DNA of 64,000 nt. Source: DAISKN01 sp963716925. GTDB taxonomy: Bacteria > Acidobacteriota > Vicinamibacteria > Marinacidobacterales > SMYC01. Where the stretch lies: NCBI GenBank assembly GCA_963716925.1, contig CAVQUX010000014.1, positions 1 to 64,000 on the forward strand, given 5' to 3'. The notes beneath the pieces were generated by a model that saw only the letters and a list, made by a program, of their open reading frames with translations, was not told the origin of the DNA and did not search any database. The translations under genes and the position numbers were made by a program. Shown piece by piece: positions 8,057 through 16,243 of this stretch (its first letter is position 1; each line of letters opens with the position of its first letter).

Positions 8057-9349
8057 ATGCACGACTTCGATTCGCCGCAACGACCCCTTGCTAGAACCGG
8101 CGGTGAGCCTACCGAGCCCACCGAACCCACCGAGAGTGCGGTGGTTGCCCCAGACGTACCCGTGAGTGCCATGAATACCATGAATGCCATGACAGAAAGC
8201 CTAGCGACCTCTACTCAATCCGCGGAAGGTGTTCTCGAGCTGGACCCCCAGGGAAACGGCCACCTTCGGCAAGTCAGCAATAACTTCCTCCCCTCACCTC
8301 AGGACGTTCGCGTCCCGAACCGGTTGATACAAAAGTACTTTCTGAAGGAAGGTCTCCACCTCCAGGGTCCGACCGGCATCGCCCGGAGGCGGAACAACCG
8401 CCGCGGCGGTGGAGGGCCGCCCCACAAGGAGCTCCTCGAAGTGGAGAGCATCAACGGATACAAGATCGAGGAGCTGCCTCCGCCCCGGCACTACCAGGAG
8501 CTGGTGAGCGAGCACCCGTCGAAGCGCCTCCGGCTTTCGCAGGATCCCGAGGGTCCGATTTCCCTCCGGGTGATCGACCTCATGACCCCGATCGGCCGTG
8601 GCCAGCGAGGTCTCATCGTCGCCGCGCCCAAGACGGGGAAAACCATCCTTCTCGAGGAAATCGGCTTCGCCATCTGCCAGTTCTATCCTGAGATCCATCT
8701 CTTCGTTCTGCTCATCGACGAGCGGCCCGAGGAAGTGACGCACATGAGGCGCGCGGTGAAAGGCCAGGTCATCGCCTCGACCTCGGATGGAACCAGCGCG
8801 AACCACCTCCGAATCGCGCGACTGGTGCTCGAGCGATCCCGGCGGCTCGTCGAGATGGGCGAGGACGTCGTCATCCTTCTCGACTCCATCACTCGCCTGG
8901 GCCGCGCCGCCAACCGCGAGCAGAAGGGCCGGGGCAAGACGATGACCGGAGGCATCGACTCGCGCGCACTCGAGTTCCCGAGACAGTTCTTCGGAGCGGC
9001 GAGGAACATCGAGGACGGCGGAAGCCTCACCATCCTCGGCACGGCCCTCGTCGACACCGGCAGCCAGATGGACGAGGTGATCTTCCAGGAGTTCAAGGGC
9101 ACCGGAAACATGGAGCTGGTTCTCGATAGGAAGCTCGCCGAATCGCGCATCTTCCCCGCCATCGACATCTCGCGCTCGGGGACGCGAAAGGAAGAGCTTC
9201 TCCTCGACGAGGAGGAGCTTCCCAAAGTTCATCTCCTGAGACGAGCTCTCGCCGGACTGAAACCCACAGAGGCCATGGCCCTCCTCCTCGACAAGATGAA
9301 GAAGACCAAGACCAACAAAGAGCTCCTAGATCCGATCAAGGTCAAATAG
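8057..9349 (+). CDS. rho: Transcription termination factor Rho
   Basis: Hexameric RNA-dependent ATPase that ends transcription. The ATPase core is complete: Walker A APKTGKT (about residue 191), Walker B region VVILLDSITRLGRAANRE, the MTGGIDSRALEFPRQFFGAARN segment and the C-terminal DKMKKTKTN. The primary RNA-binding domain is short (GVLELDPQGNGHLR ... FLKEGLHLQG). The first ~60 residues are low complexity, with a Glu-Pro-Thr tandem (EPTEPTEPTES) and an Asn-Met repeat (MNTMNAM). The start is uncertain: ATG 8057 gives 430 residues and ATG 8171 would remove the repeats. A TAAGAT -10-like element lies at 7970-7975. The stop overlaps the convergent DUF72 gene by 8 nt. Confidence 0.95.
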   Translation: MHDFDSPQRPLARTGGEPTEPTEPTESAVVAPDVPVSAMNTMNAMTESLATSTQSAEGVLELDPQGNGHLRQVSNNFLPSPQDVRVPNRLIQKYFLKEGLHLQGPTGIARRRNNRRGGGGPPHKELLEVESINGYKIEELPPPRHYQELVSEHPSKRLRLSQDPEGPISLRVIDLMTPIGRGQRGLIVAAPKTGKTILLEEIGFAICQFYPEIHLFVLLIDERPEEVTHMRRAVKGQVIASTSDGTSANHLRIARLVLERSRRLVEMGEDVVILLDSITRLGRAANREQKGRGKTMTGGIDSRALEFPRQFFGAARNIEDGGSLTILGTALVDTGSQMDEVIFQEFKGTGNMELVLDRKLAESRIFPAIDISRSGTRKEELLLDEEELPKVHLLRRALAGLKPTEAMALLLDKMKKTKTNKELLDPIKVK

Positions 9350-10049
9350 CCGCGGCGGCTTCGATCCGCTTCACGTGCTCGGGGGCGACTCCTTCGTCGT
9401 CGTGCTTGGCGTAGAGGTAGACATCCTGGACCTCGCGCGACAAGCGCCTCACCAGCTCTCCCGCTCTCCCGATTTCTTCCTCCGTGTAAGGAGGCGTCTT
9501 CCGCAGGCGCACGTAGGCGAAGGGGGCGGTGACCGCCACGTCCGGGTTCTCGACTATCTCGATCTCCGCGCCGGCGAGGGCCATTCCCGCGTCGCGGAGA
9601 CGAACGGCGACTGCGGGATCGTTCCAGGAGTCGTGGCGGAACTCCATGGCATAGGAGTGGCCCAAGGGGACGTCGCGAAGGAACGCGTCGAGCCTCTCGA
9701 GGTCGAGTCGGAAGAACGGGGGGAGCTGGAACAGCACGACTCCGAGGCGCGGGCCGAGGGGCATCAGGTTGTCCATGAAGTCCCGGACCGAGGCGCTGAC
9801 GTTCTTCAGGCGCGACATGTGTGTCACGCTCTGGTGCATCTTGAAAGAGAACTTGAAGCTCTCGGGGGTGGCGTCGGCCCAGGACTGGATCATGTCCATC
9901 CGGGGGAATCGCCGGAAAGTGTGGTTGATCTCGACGCTCGTGAGCTTTGACGCATAGTAGGCAAGGAAGTCCCCCGCGGGGGTCTTCGGCGGGTAGAAGG
10001 CGCCGACCCACTCTTTGAAGCTGTATCCCGAAGTGCCCGAGTAGATCAC
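9342..10049 (-). CDS. DUF72 (YecE-like) TIM-barrel protein
   Basis: The 235-residue product has the DUF72 signatures: SGTSGYSFKEWVGAFYPP at the start, VEINHTFRRFP, FKMHQSVTH, the FQLPPFF element and the YAMEFRHDSW motif. DUF72 proteins adopt a TIM-barrel fold; no activity is established. The start is the GTG at 10047-10049, which overlaps the upstream TGA as GTGA, indicating translational coupling to the FGE-like gene. It is the last gene of a three-gene leftward operon (zinc-ribbon, FGE-like, DUF72). Confidence 0.88.
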   Translation of the reverse strand: MIYSGTSGYSFKEWVGAFYPPKTPAGDFLAYYASKLTSVEINHTFRRFPRMDMIQSWADATPESFKFSFKMHQSVTHMSRLKNVSASVRDFMDNLMPLGPRLGVVLFQLPPFFRLDLERLDAFLRDVPLGHSYAMEFRHDSWNDPAVAVRLRDAGMALAGAEIEIVENPDVAVTAPFAYVRLRKTPPYTEEEIGRAGELVRRLSREVQDVYLYAKHDDEGVAPEHVKRIEAAAAI

Positions 10050-10759
10050 CTTGTGACGATCCAGCGGAACCCGAAGTCCGCGTAGTGGAACGAGGGAGGG
10101 AGACAGCTCCGCGCCGCGCAGGGAGTCACGACGAGCGCGTGTCGCCAGGAGCCGCCGCGGGCGGAGCGGCGATCGCCTCCCGAGGCGCAGGGATCGATCG
10201 CGGGCGATACGGCGTAGTAGTCGGGGACGTAGGCATCCAGGCACCACTCGTGAACGGTGTCGGCCATGTGAAAGAGGCCGTATCCGTTGGGAGGCGTCGA
10301 GCGGACTCGATCGGGACGGGGAAGAGGGCCGCGAAGCGTTCGGTGCCCACCGCGAGCCGGGTCGTCCCCCCAGGGAAAGACCGCCCCTTCGATTCCGCCG
10401 CGAGAGGCTTTTTCGCGCTCTGCCTCGGTGGGAAGACGGATCGAAAGGCCCGTTTCCGCGGTGAGCCAAGCGCAATAGCGGAGCGCCTGCTCGAAGTTGA
10501 TTCCGACCGCGGGCTGATCCCGGGCGCTGAAGTCGGGATCGTCGAGGAAAGGCGGGGGCTCATCTCCGGTCGCGAGGAGGAACCGGAGGTAGTGAGCGTT
10601 CGTCACCGGCGTCACCGACATCTCGAACTCCGAGACCCGGACGCGATGAACCGGCTCTTCGTTCTCCCGCACCCCGGCGCGCCCCATGAGGAACTCGCCT
10701 CCGGGAACGAGGACGCGCTCGAGAATGGAAGACTCATCCTGCACGATCCCGAGCGGCAT
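10046..10759 (-). CDS. Formylglycine-generating-enzyme-like (SUMF1/FGE-sulfatase domain) protein
   Basis: From the ATG at 10759 the protein is 237 residues. It shows the FGE-sulfatase order: VPGGEFLMG, then EEPVHRVRVSEFEMSVTPVT, RLPTEAEREKASRGG, FPWGD, a VHEWC-type element, SARGGSW and a GFRW end. Such proteins either convert a sulfatase Cys to formylglycine or serve as C-type-lectin-like domains. Cysteines remain in the TPCAARSC segment, but no sulfatase gene is nearby. The longer open frame to 10933 overlaps the upstream gene and has a Ser/Arg-rich composition, so it is not used. Coupled by GTGA to the DUF72 gene. Confidence 0.8.
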   Translation of the reverse strand: MPLGIVQDESSILERVLVPGGEFLMGRAGVRENEEPVHRVRVSEFEMSVTPVTNAHYLRFLLATGDEPPPFLDDPDFSARDQPAVGINFEQALRYCAWLTAETGLSIRLPTEAEREKASRGGIEGAVFPWGDDPARGGHRTLRGPLPRPDRVRSTPPNGYGLFHMADTVHEWCLDAYVPDYYAVSPAIDPCASGGDRRSARGGSWRHALVVTPCAARSCLPPSFHYADFGFRWIVTR

Positions 10760-10826
10760 CCCTTTGAATCCGCCGCGAGAACGGCTCCGCCGCAGCCCGT
10801 AGGGCGTAGGCGGTCCGGACGAGCTG

Positions 10827-11267
10827 TCAGGACTTGAAGAGGTTGTGGAAAGCGCTTCGGGCGTCTTCGGCGCTGTTCGCCCTCCGGCCCGTGGCGTCGA
10901 GCGCCTGGACCGGCTTGAAGAGCGAGCAGTCATTCGCGGCCCACTTGTCGGCGATGCGGGCCGGGACCGCTTCGCGGCACTCGAAGCGGGCGTTGGGGTC
11001 GAAGTGCTTGCAGTGTCGACAGGAGTGGAGCGGCGTCCCGCACTTCGAACAGGTGGTCTGATGATCGACGTCGAGCTGGCTCGCGGGCACTTGATGCCCG
11101 CACTTCGCGCAGCGCGTGACGAGGATCGTCTCCCGGTCGATGGCGTGGCGAAGCGAGCGGATCTGCTCCCGATTTCCCAGATCGGGCGGCTTTTCGTCGC
11201 GTTTCGCCTCGCGACGACGATCCTCGGCGTACTCGTCGTCCCGGTAGCCTTTCTGACGATACTTCAT
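10827..11267 (-). CDS. Small zinc-ribbon protein of unknown function
   Basis: A 146-residue soluble protein with a charged N-terminus and a two-part cysteine cluster: CAKCGHQ, CSKCGTPL, then CRHCKHFDP with further cysteines in FECRE and NDCSLF. This suggests two zinc sites, one of the zinc-ribbon type. No enzymatic domain is visible. The FGE-like and DUF72 genes follow in the same direction, and this is the first gene of the unit. The 188 nt upstream hold a TTGACA -35 candidate. The function is not recognised. Confidence 0.7.
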   Translation of the reverse strand: MKYRQKGYRDDEYAEDRRREAKRDEKPPDLGNREQIRSLRHAIDRETILVTRCAKCGHQVPASQLDVDHQTTCSKCGTPLHSCRHCKHFDPNARFECREAVPARIADKWAANDCSLFKPVQALDATGRRANSAEDARSAFHNLFKS

Positions 11268-11396
11268 GGACCTGAAACCTCCTCGACCGGCGATGGACTT
11301 TGGTCCTACCCAGTCGTGGAACCGAAGAAGAGATAAGGGCGACCTTCAGGGGGGAGAGCCGGGTGCGCGACCCCGAGGCATACACTAACGGTACCG

Positions 11397-11427
11397 AAGC
11401 TAGCCCTAACATAGCACGGTTTGTCAA
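11397..11427 (-). promoter_or_regulatory. Possible promoter for the zinc-ribbon/FGE/DUF72 operon
   Basis: On the minus strand a perfect TTGACA lies at 11422-11427. The best -10 is a weak TAGCTT at 11397-11402, with a long 19-nt spacing. It is correctly placed upstream of the gene starting at 11267. The -35 is convincing and the -10 is not. Confidence 0.25.
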
Positions 11428-11455
11428 GACTTCGCCAACGCGGAGCCCGAACCCC

Positions 11456-12631
11456 TCAGATCGCGTCGAGGGCGTGGCTCAGATCGGCGACGAGGTCCTC
11501 CGGCGATTCCACTCCGATCGCAAGGCGGACCAGACCATCGGCGATTCCCGCGCGGCGCCTCTCTTCCGGAGTGAGCATCGCATGCGAGGTCAAGCAGGGG
11601 ATGGAGACGAGCGATTCCACCGACCCGAGGCTCGGGGCCACGCGCACGAGCTCGAGCGCGTTCCCAAAGCGCTTCGCCTCTTCGAGACCGCCCGCGACCT
11701 CGAAGCTCAGGACGCCGCCTCCTCCGTTCATCTGCCGTCGCGCGAGCTCGTGCTGCGGATGCGATTCGAGCATCGGGTAGTGCACCGCGCGCACCCGATC
11801 GTGGCCGAGGAGAAAACCCGCCACCTCGAGCGCGTTCTCGTTGTGCCGCTTCACCCGGAGCTCCAATGTCTTCATGCCTCGAAGCAGCAGGTACGCGGCG
11901 TGGGGGTCGAGGATTCCGCCGAGGACGCGAAGATGCGACTTCACGCGGGAGACGAGGGCACGGCTTCCCGCGAGGGCCCCCGCGAGGAGGTCGGAGTGTC
12001 CCCCGAGATACTTGGTCGCGGAATGGAGGACTCCGTCGATTCCGAGCTCGTGGGGTCGGGTGTTGAACGGCGAGGAGAACGTGGAGTCGATGAGGGTCGT
12101 TACCCCTCGACCTCGCGCCACCCGCGCGGCCCGCTCGATGTCCACGAGCTTCAGCGTGGGGTTGGTGGGGGACTCGAGATAAAGGACCCGGGTGTTCTCG
12201 CGAAGCGCGGCCTCGACGCCGTCGGCGTCCGTCGCTTCGAACCAGTCCACGGACACGCCGTACGCGGGAAGGATCTCGCTCGCGAACCGGTGGACCCCTC
12301 CGTAGATCTCCCGCTGGAAGACCGCATGGTCTCCCGCCTTCAGAAGCGCGAGGAGTGTGGTGGTGATGGCGGCCATCCCCGAGCCGAAGACCGCGCCCGA
12401 CTCCGCCCCCTCGAGGTCGGCGATGACTCTCTCGGCGAGGCTCAGGGTCGGGTTTCCGTAACGGGTATAGAAGGTATCGGCCTTCCTCTCTTCGAGCTCG
12501 ACCTGCTCGTCGATGTCCTTCGACTCGAAAGTCGCGGAAAGGTGGAGGGGAGGCACCACGGGCTGGTTCACCCGGGGGGTCGGTCCTCCCCCGTGGACGG
12601 CGCGGGTCGCCGGGGTCGTTTCTCGTTTCAT
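11456..12631 (-). CDS. Trans-sulfuration PLP enzyme (cystathionine gamma-synthase/beta- or gamma-lyase type)
   Basis: A fold-type I PLP enzyme of 391 residues. The cofactor lysine is Lys207 in HSATKYLGGHSD, with FGSGMAAITT, YLESPTNPTL and IDSTFSSPFN upstream, all diagnostic of the Cys/Met metabolism family. Family members make or cleave cystathionine, or act on O-acyl-homoserine or methionine. The sequence alone does not separate these, so no symbol is given. Its ATG overlaps the mutM stop as ATGA, and it is the last gene of a leftward run that includes two DNA glycosylases. Confidence 0.88.
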   Translation of the reverse strand: MKRETTPATRAVHGGGPTPRVNQPVVPPLHLSATFESKDIDEQVELEERKADTFYTRYGNPTLSLAERVIADLEGAESGAVFGSGMAAITTTLLALLKAGDHAVFQREIYGGVHRFASEILPAYGVSVDWFEATDADGVEAALRENTRVLYLESPTNPTLKLVDIERAARVARGRGVTTLIDSTFSSPFNTRPHELGIDGVLHSATKYLGGHSDLLAGALAGSRALVSRVKSHLRVLGGILDPHAAYLLLRGMKTLELRVKRHNENALEVAGFLLGHDRVRAVHYPMLESHPQHELARRQMNGGGGVLSFEVAGGLEEAKRFGNALELVRVAPSLGSVESLVSIPCLTSHAMLTPEERRRAGIADGLVRLAIGVESPEDLVADLSHALDAI

Positions 12632-13446
12632 GATCTGGCTTTCTTCGGCTGGCAGCGCGGGCAGTAGTAGCTGGAACGCCCCCCTTGCACGAATCGTGCG
12701 ATGAGCGTTCGACAGCGGGGACAGGGCTTTCCGTTGCGCCCGTAGACGCGGAAGTCGTTCTCGGATCCTTCGTGGAGATAGGTGGGGCTCTCCGAGCGCG
12801 AGCGCTCGATCTCGCTTTCGAGCGTTCGCCGGATCGCTCGGACCAGGCGGGCGGCGTCGCTCCCGTCGAGCGAGCGCGCTTGCCGCCCCGGATGGAGACG
12901 CGCGAGGAAGAGCGCCTCCGCCGCGTGGATGTTTCCGACGCCGGCGATCCGCCGCTGGTCCATCAGGAAGATCTTGATGGGCGTCGAGGACCGTTCCGTG
13001 AGCTCGAGGAGCCCATGCGGGGTGAAGTCGACCCCGAGGGGTTCCACTCCGAGTGCGGCGATCCTCCGCTTCTCGACGGCGTCCAGGAGCCGAAACTGGC
13101 CGAGGCGCCGGGCGTCGCAGTAGACCACGCGCTCTCCTCGGCCGAGGTCGAGCGACGCGCGCACGAATCGCGGGATGGATTCCGAGCGCGACTGCCGGAG
13201 GAACTTTCCCGTCATGCCGAGGTGAGCGACGACCGACTCCCTTTTCGCGCCGAGATCGAGCAGCAGGAATTTTCCCCTTCTTTCGACCGCACGCACCGAG
13301 GCGCCCTCGAGCGCCCCTTCGACCCTCCGTCGAGACTGACGGCCGCGCATCCGGGAGTCGTTCACTTGCGCCCGCGCGATGCGCCGACCGACGAGCCATC
13401 GCTCGAGGTTCTCGCGAGCGATCTCGACCTCGGGGAGCTCAGGCAT
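12628..13446 (-). CDS. mutM: Formamidopyrimidine-DNA glycosylase
   Basis: Bifunctional glycosylase/AP lyase removing 8-oxoguanine and Fapy lesions. At 272 residues it has the MPELPEVE start (catalytic N-terminal Pro and Glu), the conserved lysine in ERRGKFLLLDL, the MDQRRIAGVGNIHAAEAL helix-turn-helix, and an intact zinc finger CPRC ... CPRC with the substrate-contacting arginine in QGGRSSYYC. It differs from the divergent paralogue at 0.8-1.7 kb, which lacks that arginine. It overlaps the mug gene upstream by 8 nt and the metB-like gene downstream by 4 nt. Confidence 0.95.
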   Translation of the reverse strand: MPELPEVEIARENLERWLVGRRIARAQVNDSRMRGRQSRRRVEGALEGASVRAVERRGKFLLLDLGAKRESVVAHLGMTGKFLRQSRSESIPRFVRASLDLGRGERVVYCDARRLGQFRLLDAVEKRRIAALGVEPLGVDFTPHGLLELTERSSTPIKIFLMDQRRIAGVGNIHAAEALFLARLHPGRQARSLDGSDAARLVRAIRRTLESEIERSRSESPTYLHEGSENDFRVYGRNGKPCPRCRTLIARFVQGGRSSYYCPRCQPKKARS

Positions 13447-13975
13447 CGCCGTGCTTCGAGAAACGGGTGAGCCCGCGCCAATGGGAGAGCATCTCGGCGT
13501 AGGTGTAGTGGGCGTTCCGGCCGCTCGGGTTCGGAAGTACGAAGAGCGACGTTTCTCCGATCGTCTCCGGGCGCGGCCCGCAGGCGATCGTCTTCGGCGC
13601 CGGTTCGGCCGCGATGGCGGGCCAGAGCTCCCTGAAAACGGTGACCCCCACGAACGCGGCCGTCCGGGGTTTGTATTCTCGGAGCTTGCTCAGAAGAGAG
13701 CCGCGGCCCTTCTCGAAATCCCTGGGGCTCAGATCGGCGCTCGACCGGGAGGCCCGGGCCACGATGTTGGTGAGGCCGATCCCGTACTCGGGAAGCCGGA
13801 AGTCTTCCGCGTAGGTCATCTCCCGTGGAACCAGTCCCGACTCGAACAGCAGCTTCCAGAACTTGTTGCCGACCCCCGCGAAGTGGTGCCCCCGCTCCGC
13901 GGATCGAAGGCCGGGATTGATCCCCACGAGAACGACGTCGAGCGACGGCGCGAGATAGTCCGGGAGCCCGTTCAC
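13439..13975 (-). CDS. mug: G/U mismatch-specific uracil-DNA glycosylase
   Basis: Mug/TDG-type glycosylase that removes uracil or thymine from mismatches with G. The 178-residue protein has the family-1 motif VLVGINPGLRSAERGHHFAG and the second motif LPNPSGRNAHYTY. The start is the GTG at 13973-13975, which overlaps the TGA of the ACT-domain gene as GTGA. Its own stop overlaps mutM by 8 nt. The arrangement couples removal of deaminated bases (mug) and oxidised bases (mutM) in one transcript. Confidence 0.92.
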   Translation of the reverse strand: MNGLPDYLAPSLDVVLVGINPGLRSAERGHHFAGVGNKFWKLLFESGLVPREMTYAEDFRLPEYGIGLTNIVARASRSSADLSPRDFEKGRGSLLSKLREYKPRTAAFVGVTVFRELWPAIAAEPAPKTIACGPRPETIGETSLFVLPNPSGRNAHYTYAEMLSHWRGLTRFSKHGDA

Positions 13976-14364
13976 GTCGTTTCCATCACCGCCATTCCAC
14001 CCGCGACCTGGACGGCGCCGGTGACGTCGTCCACGGCGAGCACCACGTGGCCGCGGGAAGTGACGTAGACCGACTCGATATTGATTCCCGCCTCCGACAT
14101 GACGAGGGCGACGTCTCGGAGCATCCCCGGCTGGTCCAGCACCTTGACGATCACCACGTCCCTGCGGGTGAAAGGCAGGTGCGCCTCGTCGAGGACGTGC
14201 GCGGCATGGTCCGGGTTGTCGGTGATGAAGTGAACGACGCTCTCCGTCCCGCCGCTTCGACCCTGGATGGCTTCGATGTTGACGTCGGCGTCGCCGAGGA
14301 CGGTCGCGAGCCGCGCGAGAGCGCCGGGCTGGTTCTCGAGGGCGACCTCGAACTCGATGGCCAT
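13972..14364 (-). CDS. Tandem ACT-domain protein
   Basis: The 130-residue protein consists of two ACT-like units. The first contains ENQPGALARLATVLGDADVN and the second VLDQPGMLRDVALVMSEAGI. ACT domains bind amino acids and dimerise. With no catalytic domain attached, this is probably a small amino-acid-sensing or regulatory protein, similar to stand-alone ACT proteins in other genomes. An AGGAGGTGGGA ribosome-binding site precedes the ATG. It is coupled to mug by a 4-nt overlap; 42 nt separate it from the aldo/keto reductase gene upstream. Confidence 0.85.
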   Translation of the reverse strand: MAIEFEVALENQPGALARLATVLGDADVNIEAIQGRSGGTESVVHFITDNPDHAAHVLDEAHLPFTRRDVVIVKVLDQPGMLRDVALVMSEAGINIESVYVTSRGHVVLAVDDVTGAVQVAGGMAVMETT

Positions 14365-14406
14365 GGTCCCACCTCCTGAGCTCCGCCGGGATTCCGGCTC
14401 CCCATT

Positions 14407-15417
14407 CTACTTCCCCGCGAGCTCGCGGGGGGTCCTCTGCTTGTGACCGAGGATCGGGTGAGGACGGTAGGGCTTCTCGAGCTTCTGGATCTGCTCCTCG
14501 CCGAGCTCCAGATCGACGGCCGCCACGAGCTCTTCGAGCTGCTCGAGCTTCGTCGTCCCCACGATCGGCGCGTCGACGCCCGGAACCGACAGAAGCCACG
14601 CGAGGGCGACCTGGGCGGGTTTCTTCCCGATTTCCCTGGCCACCGCGACCAGGGCGTCCACGACGTCCCAGTCCTCCTCCTTGAAGTACATGTCGTCGGC
14701 GAACGGATCGCTCTCCGCCCGGGTCGTCGGTCCCTTCCCTTCGCGCTTCCTCGTTCCCGCGAGGAAGCCCCGGGCGAGAGGACTCCAGGGGATGAGCCCG
14801 ACGCCTTCGGAGAGGCAGAGGGGGATCATCTCGCGCTCCTCCTCGCGATAGACGAGGTTGTAGTGGTTCTGCATCGAGACGAAGCGGTGAAGGCCGCTGG
14901 CGTCGGCGAGAAAGAGCATGCTCGCGAACTCCCAGGCAGCCATGCTGCTGGCGCCGAGGTACCGGACCTTCCCCGCGCGGACCAGAGAGTCGAGTGCGTC
15001 CAGCGTCTCTTCCATCGGCGTCGTGTGGTCGAGGCGATGGATCTGGAAGAGATCGATGTAGTCGTGTCCCAGACGCTTCAGGGAGGCGTCGCAGGAGGCG
15101 AGAATGTGTTTCCGCGACAGGCCCTTGCGGTTCGGGCGGTCGGCGTGGGGAAAAAAGCATTTGGTCGCGAGGACGTAGTCCTCGCGGTGGGCGAGCTCCT
15201 TGAGGAGCTTCCCGGTCACTTCCTCGCTCGCGCCGTTGGAGTACATATCGGCGGTATCGAAGAAATTGAAGCCGAGCTCGATCGCCCGGGCAAAATGCGC
15301 GCGCGCATCCTTCTCGGGGAGAATCCACGGCCGCCAGCCGGGGTCTCCATACGTCATGCAGCCGAGACAGAGCCGGGAAACCTCGAGTCCGGTGGAACCG
15401 AGCTTGTTCGTCTTCAT
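14407..15417 (-). CDS. Aldo/keto reductase
   Basis: NADPH-dependent oxidoreductase of 336 residues, (beta/alpha)8 barrel. The catalytic tetrad can be placed: Asp and Tyr in NFFDTADMYSNG, Lys in LATKCFF and His in FQIHRLDH. The NADPH end is IVGTTKLEQLEELV. It resembles the AKR subgroup acting on small aldehydes and ketones (start MKTNKLGSTGLEVSRLCLG); the substrate is unknown. Its ATG overlaps the stop of the N-acetyltransferase gene as ATGA, so the two are coupled. Confidence 0.92.
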   Translation of the reverse strand: MKTNKLGSTGLEVSRLCLGCMTYGDPGWRPWILPEKDARAHFARAIELGFNFFDTADMYSNGASEEVTGKLLKELAHREDYVLATKCFFPHADRPNRKGLSRKHILASCDASLKRLGHDYIDLFQIHRLDHTTPMEETLDALDSLVRAGKVRYLGASSMAAWEFASMLFLADASGLHRFVSMQNHYNLVYREEEREMIPLCLSEGVGLIPWSPLARGFLAGTRKREGKGPTTRAESDPFADDMYFKEEDWDVVDALVAVAREIGKKPAQVALAWLLSVPGVDAPIVGTTKLEQLEELVAAVDLELGEEQIQKLEKPYRPHPILGHKQRTPRELAGK

Positions 15418-16178
15418 ACGGTCTCCAGTTGGATTCCAAAGTGGCGCGCGAGCGCCGAGTAGAAGGCCTGGTCGTCGGCGAGAGGAGTTTCGCTTCGAAC
15501 GCCGCCCTGGCGAAGGATGACCCGATCTCGAGTCACGGTGACCCTCCCGTCTTCGAGAGCGCGGGTCGCCACGACTTTCTGCGTGAAGCTGGATTCGGAG
15601 GACGTCTGGTGGTACTCGCAGCCGGCGCGATAGTCCGCGAGCTGGCGGGGAATGGTGGTGAACCGGTACTGCACCAGGTAGTCGCCGCCGTCCTTGGGGG
15701 CGCGCTCCAGGTGCCAGTACGGCTGGTGACAGGTGAGACGGTAGCGGTACTCGTTCTCTTCCTGTACCTCGCCCTCGACGAAACGAAGAGGTCGGAGGAA
15801 GGACTCTCCGAATCCCACGTCCGCGAGAAAGAAGCTTCCGTCGATCTCGGCGAGGAGCGTCATGTGGTCGAAGGGAATGCCGAAGCCGCCCTCGGGACGC
15901 CCCACTTCGGCACTGAGAAGGGTGACCCGGTAGCCGAGCTCCGTCAGGAGCCAGTGGAAGGCGGTGTTGAGCTCGTAGCAGAAACCGCCGCGACGGTCGG
16001 CGACGACTTTCTTCAGAATCCGGTCCCGGTCCAGGCGGATTGGGACTCCGCGGTAGACGTCGAGGTTCTCGAAGGGAACCGTCCGGAGGTGGGCCACATG
16101 GAGGTCTCGAAGCCCTTCGAGCGTCGGGGCTTTCGGGGACAGCGCGTCGATTCGGTCCAGATACTGTCGCACTTCCAT
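15414..16178 (-). CDS. nat: Arylamine N-acetyltransferase
   Basis: Acetyl-CoA-dependent acetyltransferase using a Cys-His-Asp triad. Cys67 lies in DRRGGFCYELN, His105 in IPFDHMTLL and Asp120 in LADVGFGES, in the family order and spacing. At 254 residues it is close to the usual 250-290. Substrates in bacteria range from arylamine xenobiotics to intermediates of secondary metabolism. It is the first gene of the leftward operon that continues with the aldo/keto reductase, and it is divergent from the metallopeptidase gene, with only 65 nt between start codons. Confidence 0.93.
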   Translation of the reverse strand: MEVRQYLDRIDALSPKAPTLEGLRDLHVAHLRTVPFENLDVYRGVPIRLDRDRILKKVVADRRGGFCYELNTAFHWLLTELGYRVTLLSAEVGRPEGGFGIPFDHMTLLAEIDGSFFLADVGFGESFLRPLRFVEGEVQEENEYRYRLTCHQPYWHLERAPKDGGDYLVQYRFTTIPRQLADYRAGCEYHQTSSESSFTQKVVATRALEDGRVTVTRDRVILRQGGVRSETPLADDQAFYSALARHFGIQLETV

Positions 16179-16243
16179 CTTCAGCCTCGCCTAGCTCGTC
16201 ATCTTAGCGAGGGGCGATTTTGGGTACAATGGCCGACTCACAC

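Noticed and set aside
11268..11455. Riboswitch upstream of the sulfur-amino-acid gene region
   Set aside because: This gap is downstream of the metB-like gene (which is leftward), and no SAM-riboswitch core is recognisable. It holds at most a promoter for the next operon.
13439..15439. A 666-codon leftward frame spanning mug and the aldo/keto reductase region
   Set aside because: Only its last 178 codons (mug, from GTG 13975) are protein-like; the rest is antisense-frame noise over the ACT and reductase genes.
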